10,795 bases of DNA from positions 9,929-20,723 of the forward strand of contig DDYO01000310.1 in NCBI GenBank assembly GCA_002348045.1, in the 5' to 3' direction. Positions 1 through 6,217 of the stretch are shown here, piece by piece. The number at the start of each line of letters is the position of its first letter. The first letter of the stretch is position 1. The position numbers and the translations under genes are program-made. The notes under the pieces are model-generated. The model saw only the letters and a list, made by a program, of their open reading frames with translations. It was not told the origin of the DNA and ran no database searches. This stretch comes from Anaerolineales bacterium UBA2232. GTDB lineage: Bacteria; Chloroflexota; Anaerolineae; UBA2200.

Positions 1-2
1 GG

Positions 3-479
3 TCGGTGCAGATGGGTTACCCGGTTGTTGCTCGGCCCGACTATCAGGTCATGGTGAGCCATGCCCGGGCGGGAGTGGTTTGGAAGGGAACGCTGCAGGG
101 AGACGGCCAAGTGCTGGCGGAGCAAGCGCTCCAACTCAAGGTCCATTCAGGACCTTGTGATCAGACCATCGCCACGGATGCGCTGGTCAAGTGGGCCGGC
201 GTGGATGTCGTGGCGGAGGGTGGTGTGATCACCTTTCAGCAGAGGCTGTCCTACGTATGCTGCGCCGAGCTGGCCCTGTTCGCCGGCAGGGAGGGCGCCA
301 ACATTCGGATTATTGAGACGAACACCGGTGAGGTTTGCCGCTGCATGTGCGGCTACTTGATTGCGGGAGAGGTCCTGGGCCTCGAGCCGGGCACGTACAC
401 CGTCAGCGTGTGGGGCGTGCAGCACAGGGAAGCTCACGATCTGGAGTTGCTGGGCTCCGCCGTGGTCACCATCACGTAG
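3..479 (+). CDS. Cys-rich conserved protein, 5'-truncated by window edge
   Basis: The function is not recognised. The frame is open to the window edge. A GTG at 6 and an ATG at 12 are possible starts, but no ribosome binding site is visible, so the gene probably begins outside. Counting from the GTG, the visible part has 157 residues and ends at a TAG. The N-terminal half looks like beta-strand repeats of an exported or surface protein. The C-terminal half carries a dense cysteine signature: C85-C86 in 'YVCCAEL', then C111, C113 and C115 in 'EVCRCMCGY'. It is followed by 'LEPGTYTVSVWG', a typical closing beta-hairpin. From memory, similar 'CCA...CxCxC...L.PG.Y.V.V.G' domains occur in uncharacterised bacterial and archaeal proteins. 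Clustered cysteines could bind metal or form disulfides; this is inferred. The gene converges on the LVIVD gene, with a hairpin between their stops. Confidence 0.75.
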   Translation, partial: SVQMGYPVVARPDYQVMVSHARAGVVWKGTLQGDGQVLAEQALQLKVHSGPCDQTIATDALVKWAGVDVVAEGGVITFQQRLSYVCCAELALFAGREGANIRIIETNTGEVCRCMCGYLIAGEVLGLEPGTYTVSVWGVQHREAHDLELLGSAVVTIT

Positions 480-503
480 CGCTGGAGATATCCGCTAACG
501 CCG

Positions 504-547
504 AGCCGGGCGTGTGGAGAGGAGCACCCCCTCTCCCGCGCCCGGCT
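504..547. terminator. Hairpin between convergent genes
   Basis: A 9-bp outer stem (504-512 with 539-547) and a 7-bp inner stem, GGAGAGG at 516-522 with CCTCTCC at 530-536, are separated by a small internal loop. It lies between the plus-strand stop at 479 and the minus-strand stop at 568, where a bidirectional terminator would be expected. Only a weak T-rich run follows on the plus strand and none on the minus strand, so intrinsic termination is plausible but not strong. Confidence 0.55.
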
Positions 548-567
548 TGCTTGTTGGGGTTCTGTGG

Positions 568-2799
568 TCACCGTTCAGTGCTTGACGTCTTCCATAGCGC
601 CGGCAAATACACGCGCCACATGGCCAGCGTTGGTGAAGGCGTTGGCGAGCCGGTGGCCGTGGAGCTGGCTGTGAGGCTCGGCTCCGGAGTGGCGCTGAGG
701 GTTGCGGTTGGCGTCGGCAGGGGCGTGCTGTCGGGCGTTGGGGTCAGTGTTGCCGGATGAGTTGGGGTGCTCGTTGGGCTGGCGGTAATGGTGGGAGAAA
801 CCGTCGGCGTCGCAGTCGGGGTCGCCGTTACAGTGGGCGTGGCGGTTGGGGTAGAAGTGGGGTCGACAGGCGGTCCTGCAAAGCGCAGGGCAACGAGCCC
901 ACCCTCGCCGTCGGCCACGTAGAGGAACTCTCCCTGGCACGCAACCGCCTCCGCCGAACCGGGCGTGTCGTAGAAGCAGACCTCCCGAGGCTCGGCCGGC
1001 TCGCTGATGTCCAGGGTGGTGATTCCAGAGCTTCCCGCGGCAATGTGGGCAAACCTTCCATCAGCGGCAACCCCGCCGGCATAGCTCATGGTGGCGAAGG
1101 CTCCAACTTCTCTGGGCGCGGCGGGATTGAGGACATCGATGATGCGCAACCCGCCCGTTCCGGCCGCCACCAGGGCATACGGCCGCAGGAGCTCGGGATC
1201 GTCGGTCAGCGTCAGGCTCAGGGCGTAGCCGGGCACAGCGATGGCCCCGACAGGAGTGGGTTGCGCGGGTTGCTGGAGGTTGTAGACCAGCATCCCATTG
1301 TTGGTCGCGGCCAAGTAAGCCAGCGCGCTTTGTGCGCCTCCGCGTTGCGAAATGGCGATGCCCTGCACGTAGCCGGCGGAGCCCACCGCGCCGACCTCCC
1401 GCGGACGGCGCGGATCAGCGACATCGACAATCCGCAGGCCGCTGCCGCCATCGGCGATTCCGACATAGCGCTTGCCCTCCGCCTCGAACACCGCGACGCC
1501 CCGGGCAAAGCCGGAAGTGTCCAGGAAGCCCAGCTCAACGGGATTCGCTGGGGCAGCAACGTCAATGACCCGGAGGCCAGACCACCCGTCGGCGACATAG
1601 GCGCGGTGGGAAGATAGAGCGATGTGCCAGGCCTCTCCGGGGGTGTTGACTGTTCCGACTACCACTAGTTTGCTGGGCTGTGCAACATCGACGACGTGCA
1701 GGCCGGCTCGGGAATCGGCCACGTAGGCCCAAGCGCCGCTCACGGCGACATGACGAGCATAGCCGCCGGCCTCCAGGGCTGCCGCTTCGACGGGCAAAGA
1801 GGGATTGGTGAGGCGGATGATGCGTAACCCCTGGTCATAGTCGGCCACACAAGCGTAGCCGGCGAGGAGGGTGACGCAGCGGGCGTCGCCTGGCGTGTCA
1901 TAGCTTCCCACATGAGATGGCGCGCTGGGATTGGACACATTGATGATACGCAATCCGCTGTGGGCATCGGCGACGTAGACGGTGCTACCTGCCCTGGTCA
2001 CGCGGCGTGCCAGACCAGGCGTGTCCAAGGCCCCCACCTGCACGGGAGTAGACGGATTGGCTAGGTTGACGATGACCAGCCCCGCACTGCCGCAGGCCAC
2101 ATAGGCCAGGCTGCCGGCGGCGGCCACGTCCAACGCTGGCCCTGGTGTGGCCAGGGTGGCCAACGGCTGCGGGGCAGCGGGGGCAGCAACATCCACGATG
2201 CACAACCCGGCCGCCTCGTCGGCGACCACGGCCAGCTTGCCCAGCACCGCTACGCCGTACGCCTGGCCGCCAGTGTCCAGAGCTCCCCGCGCAATGGGCT
2301 GCTGAGGGTTGGACACGTCCACCACCCGCAGTCCGGCGCTGCTGGAAGCAACATAGGCCAGCTCCCCGTGCAGAGTCACGCTCCGAGCCTGGCCTGGAAG
2401 CGCCAGCCGGCTGAGCAGGGCCGGGCGCAGGGGATCGGCGACATCCACGAGGTAAAGGCCGGCCTCACCAGCGGCCACGCACGCCAGGGTTCCCGAAACA
2501 GCGACGCTTTCAACGATGCCCGCCATCGCAGCGGACTGGCCGCGTACCACAGGGTGTAGTGGGTCGGCCATGTTGAGCACTGTCAGGCGCGGTCCCAAGC
2601 CCAGATACACCAGGTTTCCTTGAGTGATGGCTGCCTTGGCCACGCCCCCAACCTGGCCAACGAACTCGATACGCGAGGCGGCCTCGACACAGCTGGGGCT
2701 GGCCGCCTGGGGAGCGCCGGCCTGGGCGCGCTCGCCCGCGAGGGCGAAGAGCAGGCCAAGCACGGCGATGACTCTCACATGAGTGTCTCTGCGGCTCAT
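568..2799 (-). CDS. Secreted LVIVD-repeat beta-propeller protein with Pro/Thr linker and YLP-type C-terminal motif
   Basis: This is a 743-residue exported protein. Residues 1-27 form a signal peptide: RR near the start, a hydrophobic stretch ending LLFALAG, and probable cleavage after AQA. From about residue 42 to 642 there are 13 repeats of roughly 42-48 residues, each closing with a motif such as 'LRIVDVADPRRP' or 'LRVVDVSNPQQP', plus a final half-motif 'GGLVALRF'. LVIVD repeats form beta-propeller blades, and about 14 units would suit two seven-bladed propellers (inference). Residues 643-726 are a Pro/Thr/Ser linker, followed by 'WRVYLPALWK' at 728-737. That tail is typical of exported Chloroflexota proteins and may be a surface-retention or sorting tag. 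There is no LPXTG motif and no C-terminal membrane helix. The start ATG overlaps the upstream GNAT stop as ATGA. The ribosome binding site is weak (GAAGGG about 11 nt upstream), so translation is probably coupled. Such proteins are thought to act in adhesion or binding; the ligand is unknown. Confidence 0.93.
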   Translation of the reverse strand: MSRRDTHVRVIAVLGLLFALAGERAQAGAPQAASPSCVEAASRIEFVGQVGGVAKAAITQGNLVYLGLGPRLTVLNMADPLHPVVRGQSAAMAGIVESVAVSGTLACVAAGEAGLYLVDVADPLRPALLSRLALPGQARSVTLHGELAYVASSSAGLRVVDVSNPQQPIARGALDTGGQAYGVAVLGKLAVVADEAAGLCIVDVAAPAAPQPLATLATPGPALDVAAAGSLAYVACGSAGLVIVNLANPSTPVQVGALDTPGLARRVTRAGSTVYVADAHSGLRIINVSNPSAPSHVGSYDTPGDARCVTLLAGYACVADYDQGLRIIRLTNPSLPVEAAALEAGGYARHVAVSGAWAYVADSRAGLHVVDVAQPSKLVVVGTVNTPGEAWHIALSSHRAYVADGWSGLRVIDVAAPANPVELGFLDTSGFARGVAVFEAEGKRYVGIADGGSGLRIVDVADPRRPREVGAVGSAGYVQGIAISQRGGAQSALAYLAATNNGMLVYNLQQPAQPTPVGAIAVPGYALSLTLTDDPELLRPYALVAAGTGGLRIIDVLNPAAPREVGAFATMSYAGGVAADGRFAHIAAGSSGITTLDISEPAEPREVCFYDTPGSAEAVACQGEFLYVADGEGGLVALRFAGPPVDPTSTPTATPTVTATPTATPTVSPTITASPTSTPTHPATLTPTPDSTPLPTPTATLSATPEPSLTASSTATGSPTPSPTLAMWRVYLPALWKTSSTER
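622..873 (-). repeat. Low-complexity Pro/Thr/Ser-coding repeat tract
   Basis: An imperfect short-period repeat encodes residues 643-726 of the LVIVD protein as runs of P-T-x-T-P-T. It is in frame and makes a flexible, possibly glycosylated stalk between the propellers and the C-terminal motif. On the plus strand it reads as repeated gtYgGnGt units. Tracts like this tend to change length between strains by slippage. Confidence 0.8.
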
Positions 2800-3335
2800 G
2801 GCGTGTCAGCCCTTCGCTGCCGGCGCCACCAGAGAGCCGTGGCCGTCTCACGATAGCGAACAAAGCCGGTCCGGCGCAGAACGGCCTGAGAAGGCAGGTT
2901 GTCCCGCTCGGTCTCGGCGATGACCGCTTGCACACCGGGCTGCTCCAGGGCCCACGGCACGGCCACCGACAGCGCCTCGGTCATGAATCCCTGGCCTTGA
3001 CTGCCGGGGTTGAGGCCGTAGCCGATCTCCACTTCGCCACCGTTGTCCGGAGCACCCTTGAAGCAAAAGCCGCCGACGATGCGGGGAGGAGAGCCGGCGA
3101 CGATCTGCCAGTTGGTGGTCCATACGGTGTTGGCGGGGTCCGCCAGGGTCCGGTTCAGCATCTCCTGCACGGGCTGACGCAGCTCAGCGGGCAGCCTGGC
3201 GTGGCCTTCCACCAGGCCCAGCAGGCGCTCCAACTCCTCAGGCTCGTCGAGGAGCAGGCTCAGGTGCCATCCGGTCAGGGCCAGCAGGCGCAGACGGGGG
3301 GTAGTGAGCTCCAAGACCAGCCCAGGATCGGTCAT
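2796..3335 (-). CDS. GNAT-family N-acetyltransferase (RimJ/RimL-like)
   Basis: This is a 179-residue cytosolic protein with the GNAT fold, which transfers an acetyl group from acetyl-CoA to an amine. The N-terminus 'LTTPRLRLLAL' is the usual opening strand of the Acetyltransf_3 (RimJ/RimL-like) group. Motif A spans about residues 102-121, with 'VEIGYGLNP' followed by the acetyl-CoA pyrophosphate loop Q113-G-Q-G116. Motif B contains 'ETERDNLPSQAVLRRTGF' at 141-158, with the conserved Asn, Ser and C-terminal GF. The length is normal for the family. The substrate cannot be inferred; ribosomal protein, antibiotic and small-amine acetylases share this architecture. The ATG at 3335 lacks a clear Shine-Dalgarno (only a GC-rich GGCGGGG). 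The gene lies 64 bp after the membrane jelly-roll gene, and its TGA overlaps the ATG of the LVIVD gene. Confidence 0.9.
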   Translation of the reverse strand: MTDPGLVLELTTPRLRLLALTGWHLSLLLDEPEELERLLGLVEGHARLPAELRQPVQEMLNRTLADPANTVWTTNWQIVAGSPPRIVGGFCFKGAPDNGGEVEIGYGLNPGSQGQGFMTEALSVAVPWALEQPGVQAVIAETERDNLPSQAVLRRTGFVRYRETATALWWRRQRRADTP

Positions 3336-3399
3336 GCCCCGCCAGCCCCGTTCGGCCTATCCCGCAGACAACGGCAAGTCGGAGTACCCATTGAGTGAC

Positions 3400-4251
3400 T
3401 CATTCCAGCGAGCGCACACGGATGTTGTCGAAAGCCACCACGATGGGGGGCTCGTCCAGGGCCGCAGCCAGCAGGCCGACATCGCCCGATGGAAAGGTGG
3501 CGTCCCTCACCTGGACCAGCAGCTCACCGTTGGCGTAGAACAACAGCGCGTCGCCCAGGCACTCGACGCGCAGGTGGTTGACCAAGTTGCCTTTGCGTAC
3601 GGCTGGCGCACGAGTCGCCTCGACGATGGTCATCCATTCGTCGTTCCATCTCTTTTCGACCATGACCTCGCCCGCACTGGTGATGGTAAAGAGGTAAAAG
3701 TTCTCGTCATCCCGGTCATATCGAGCGACGATGCCGTACTGATTGTCGCTGCTGCCATCCACCAGCCGTGCGTCCACGTCGATGGCAACGTCCTTCCAGT
3801 CGTGAATCTGCAGCAGGTGGCCCCACGCCGCGTGCTCGGCTTGGAAAATGGAGATGCGGTACTCGCCGTCGGTGTAACCCTTGTCGGACTCGGGCGTCAC
3901 GTCGGTGAGCCAGCCGCTCGTGGGATCGGCAAAGTCATCGGCCAACAAGAGGCCTGGAGGAAGGGTGGTCGCCACAGGCCCACTGGGCAGGGCACCGGAG
4001 TCTGCGGCCGAGCTGGGGGCGATGGCCACTGACGGAGAGCTTGGTGTCGACGCAGCGACCACCGTCGGGCCGGCCTGCGTGGTGCCGGTCAACCCTGACG
4101 GTTTGCGGAAGGCACCGACATTGTTGAGAGCCGTGAGGAGGGCCGCTCCGGCGGCGATGAAGGTGCCGATGGCAGTGAGGTACTTGGGAAGCTCGGCGGT
4201 CCAAGAGCTGCCGGTCGCCTTGCTTTCCGCGGGTTTCTTCTCGTCCGACAT
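3400..4251 (-). CDS. Single-pass membrane protein with C-terminal LamG/jelly-roll-like domain
   Basis: This is a 283-residue protein, name unassigned. It begins with a short polar tail (MSDEKKPAE). A membrane helix at about residues 24-47 includes 'TAIGTFIAAGAALLTALNNV', so the C-terminus is probably outside. Residues 50-100 are a Ser/Thr/Pro/Ala linker. From about 102, 'LLADDFADPTSGW' opens a concanavalin-like jelly-roll that continues through 'YGIVARYDRDDENFYLFTI' and 'NHLRVECLGDALLFYANGELL' and closes with 'VVAFDNIRVRSLE'. Such domains bind or process carbohydrate in some families; here no catalytic residues can be named. The ATG at 4251 is preferred because GGAG lies 6 nt upstream (4258-4261) and it sits 14 bp after the preceding stop. 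The frame stays open to an ATG at 4536, but that extension overlaps the upstream gene and encodes Arg/Gly/Pro-rich sequence typical of a shadow frame. Confidence 0.85.
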   Translation of the reverse strand: MSDEKKPAESKATGSSWTAELPKYLTAIGTFIAAGAALLTALNNVGAFRKPSGLTGTTQAGPTVVAASTPSSPSVAIAPSSAADSGALPSGPVATTLPPGLLLADDFADPTSGWLTDVTPESDKGYTDGEYRISIFQAEHAAWGHLLQIHDWKDVAIDVDARLVDGSSDNQYGIVARYDRDDENFYLFTITSAGEVMVEKRWNDEWMTIVEATRAPAVRKGNLVNHLRVECLGDALLFYANGELLVQVRDATFPSGDVGLLAAALDEPPIVVAFDNIRVRSLE

Positions 4252-4265
4252 GGCACGCTCCAGTT

Positions 4266-4916
4266 CTAGTCCAGGTCCACGTCCGGCTTGTCCTGGCGCG
4301 AAGCCAGCCCGCTGCCGATGTCCTTCCACAACTGCTCGTACAGAGGTCCTTGGGCCGCGCGAAACTCGGAAAGCAGGCCCTTGAGCACGGGCACCTGAGC
4401 CTGCAGCGCCAGGACCCGGTCGCACACGGGGGTGCGGTCTTTGCCCATGAGCTTGCCCAAGCCCCTGCGTTCGCTCTCGGCGAACAGGCCGAGCTCGACC
4501 AACGATTCCTGGATCAGGCTCACGGCGTGACCCCATGGATCGGTACGGTCCTTGCCCAGCAGGCGCGCCACCAGGTTGCCAGCGCCATCATCCTTCGCCT
4601 TGCCGGAGACCTCGGCCAGCAGCGCCGCCTCAATGCCCGCAGTGGCGAGGGCGCGGGTGGCCAGCGTGACCAGCACGTACTTGCGTTTGATCAGGGCTCC
4701 TCGGGTGCCAGTTTCCATCCGAATGGCGCCCCGGCGGGCCAGGTGTACCAGGGCCGCGGTAAACACCAGGGTCACCACATCTTTGCGCTTTGCTTTCGCG
4801 TCTCGGCACGGCAGCTGGTGGTCCAGGTCCAGGGCGGTCCGGCCCACCACAGCGCTGGTCAACTGATCGGCGTAGCAGTAGGCCAGGGCGCTGGCCGGCA
4901 CGGTGAAATCAGGCAT
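4266..4916 (-). CDS. Unknown cytosolic protein, possible winged-helix
   Basis: This 216-residue protein is not recognised. It has no signal peptide or membrane helix and is mostly predicted helical. Residues 46-85 ('DVVTLVFTAALVHLARRG', then 'AIRMETG...KRKYVLVTL') have the helix-then-hairpin pattern of a winged-helix unit. This loosely recalls cytosolic regions of DUF2207/TIGR04222-type or GPP34-type proteins, and the resemblance is weak. A pentapeptide G-K-D-R-T occurs twice (121-125 and 158-162), each followed by a helix, which suggests an internal duplication. The ATG at 4916 has a strong AGGAGG (4921-4926) 4 nt upstream. Only 14 bp separate its stop from the membrane jelly-roll gene, so the two products may act together; this is inferred from spacing only. 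Confidence 0.82.
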   Translation of the reverse strand: MPDFTVPASALAYCYADQLTSAVVGRTALDLDHQLPCRDAKAKRKDVVTLVFTAALVHLARRGAIRMETGTRGALIKRKYVLVTLATRALATAGIEAALLAEVSGKAKDDGAGNLVARLLGKDRTDPWGHAVSLIQESLVELGLFAESERRGLGKLMGKDRTPVCDRVLALQAQVPVLKGLLSEFRAAQGPLYEQLWKDIGSGLASRQDKPDVDLD

Positions 4917-4975
4917 CGTTCCTCCTCATCGGTTGGTCGGCAGTCTCCGCTGCTCCAGTACCAGGCTTGTAGTGC

Positions 4976-6181
4976 TTAACCAAAGACCTGATGCATCCTG
5001 TCACAATAATAGCGCACATTGTCCCATTCCGCGTCGGGGGAGATGCGGTGGTCGAGGCACGGCAGGTAGCCCCCCAGATCCACCAGGGGCCGCAAGCGCT
5101 CCACCTCGGCGTCAATGGCCGCCCGGTCCAGGGAGAGGACGCGCTTGTCCACGCCGCCCACGCCACGCAGCTCCTTGCCGTACTTTTCCCGCCACGGCTT
5201 GATGTTGCCGTGCCACACCCCAACTTCGATGGGAAACATGACGTTGATGCCATTGTCCAACCAGATGGGGATCATATCGTCAATCATGCCGTCGCAGTCC
5301 ACCGAGATCAGGGGGATGTCGTGGTGGTGGAGGAGGTCCGCGATGCGCCGGTAATGGGGGCCCACCTTCTGGCGGAACCACCTGGGGTTGACCAGCGGGC
5401 CGCTGCGGAAGCAGATGTCCTCCCAAAAATGCCCAAAGTCGAACCGCGCGCCGCTTTCCAGCACGGTGCGGGCACATTCGTAACACAGGTCGGCCATGGT
5501 GGTGATCATCTCGTCCAGCAGCTCTGGATCGTCTACCTGAAGATAGGCCAGTCCAACCAAGCCCAGCCAATCGCGGATGAGGCCCAGCAGGCTGCCGCAG
5601 TACAGGCCGTAGGGGCGCTCCCACTGCCCGCCGCGGAGGTAATCCAGGCCTCCGTCCTCCCATTGCAGGACCGTGCTGCCGGTGCTGACATTGGGGAAGG
5701 TGACCGTCTTGTCAGCGCTAAAGGGAAAGTTGATGCCCACCAGGCCGCCGGTGATGCGCTGGCGAGCAAAGGCCAACCGCGGCAGAAAGAGCTCTTCCCA
5801 TTCTGCCCGTCCCTTGAGGAGGTGGTCCACTTCGGCCGGGATGGACACCGCCCCGGGCCGCTGCACCACGACAGCACCGTCTCGGTTTAGCTTCCGTTGG
5901 GATCCGTCGGGCATTTCCTGCAGGATCTTTTCCTCAAACGGCGGCAAGAGCCCGGTAATGGGCGAGAAGCAATCGCCCCAGTTGTTGTCCAGCCCTATGC
6001 GCGCCGCGATGGCGGCGTCAACCGGGTTGCCGTCTCCCCAATTGCGGATCTCTTCCGGGTCCAGATGGCCTTCGTCGGCCCACTTTTGCAGGGTCTCTCG
6101 CCAAAAACCAAAGTACACGATCGGCACCCGGTCATAGGGTTGGTAGTTTAGAATGGCGAGCGCTCGTTCGCGGTTGTTCAC
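4976..6181 (-). CDS. Uroporphyrinogen decarboxylase (URO-D) family protein
   Basis: This is a 401-residue protein of the URO-D superfamily, a TIM barrel shared by HemE and the MtaA/MtbA cobalamin-dependent methyltransferases. Family hallmarks are the N-terminal 'NNRERALAILNYQPYDRVPI', the central 'WEDICFRSGPLVNPRWF' at 253-269, and 'PLISVDCDGMIDDMIPIWLDNGINVMFPIE' across 290-319. It is longer than HemE (about 350) and lacks HemE signatures, so heme synthesis is unlikely. A methyltransferase or corrinoid-related role is more likely, but unproven. Zinc MtaA/MtbA proteins use His-x-Cys plus a later Cys. Here C296 and a later C375 ('LPCLDH') are present, but the His position is V294, so metal binding may differ. 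The start is GTG at 6181, supported by AAGGAAG at 6187-6193 and by the 36-bp gap after the peptidase gene. Confidence 0.9.
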   Translation of the reverse strand: MNNRERALAILNYQPYDRVPIVYFGFWRETLQKWADEGHLDPEEIRNWGDGNPVDAAIAARIGLDNNWGDCFSPITGLLPPFEEKILQEMPDGSQRKLNRDGAVVVQRPGAVSIPAEVDHLLKGRAEWEELFLPRLAFARQRITGGLVGINFPFSADKTVTFPNVSTGSTVLQWEDGGLDYLRGGQWERPYGLYCGSLLGLIRDWLGLVGLAYLQVDDPELLDEMITTMADLCYECARTVLESGARFDFGHFWEDICFRSGPLVNPRWFRQKVGPHYRRIADLLHHHDIPLISVDCDGMIDDMIPIWLDNGINVMFPIEVGVWHGNIKPWREKYGKELRGVGGVDKRVLSLDRAAIDAEVERLRPLVDLGGYLPCLDHRISPDAEWDNVRYYCDRMHQVFG

Positions 6182-6217
6182 GGTCTCTTCCTTTCTTTGG
6201 ATCAGGGCCCAACGGCC

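Noticed and set aside
622..873. Repeats near 622-873 considered as a CRISPR or VNTR locus
   Set aside because: The repeats are short, imperfect, without spacers and in frame with a Pro/Thr-rich linker.
757..1617. 286-codon plus-strand frame opposite the LVIVD gene
   Set aside because: Arg/Gly-rich low-quality translation, no ribosome binding site, and fully contained in a gene with clear repeats.
3390..3405. TGAGTCACTCA at the stop of the membrane jelly-roll gene as a terminator
   Set aside because: Arms of only 5 bp with no T-run; too weak to end transcription.
3304..4032. 242-codon plus-strand frame
   Set aside because: Crosses the gap between two minus-strand genes, has no ribosome binding site or recognisable motif, and its sense partner has a coherent domain.
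4252..4536. N-terminal extension of the membrane jelly-roll gene to 4536
   Set aside because: It overlaps the well-supported upstream gene in another frame, is Arg/Gly/Pro-rich, and the ATG at 4251 has a GGAG site.
4991..5890. 299-codon plus-strand frame opposite the URO-D gene
   Set aside because: Shadow frame caused by high GC; the sense strand encodes an intact URO-D-family protein.
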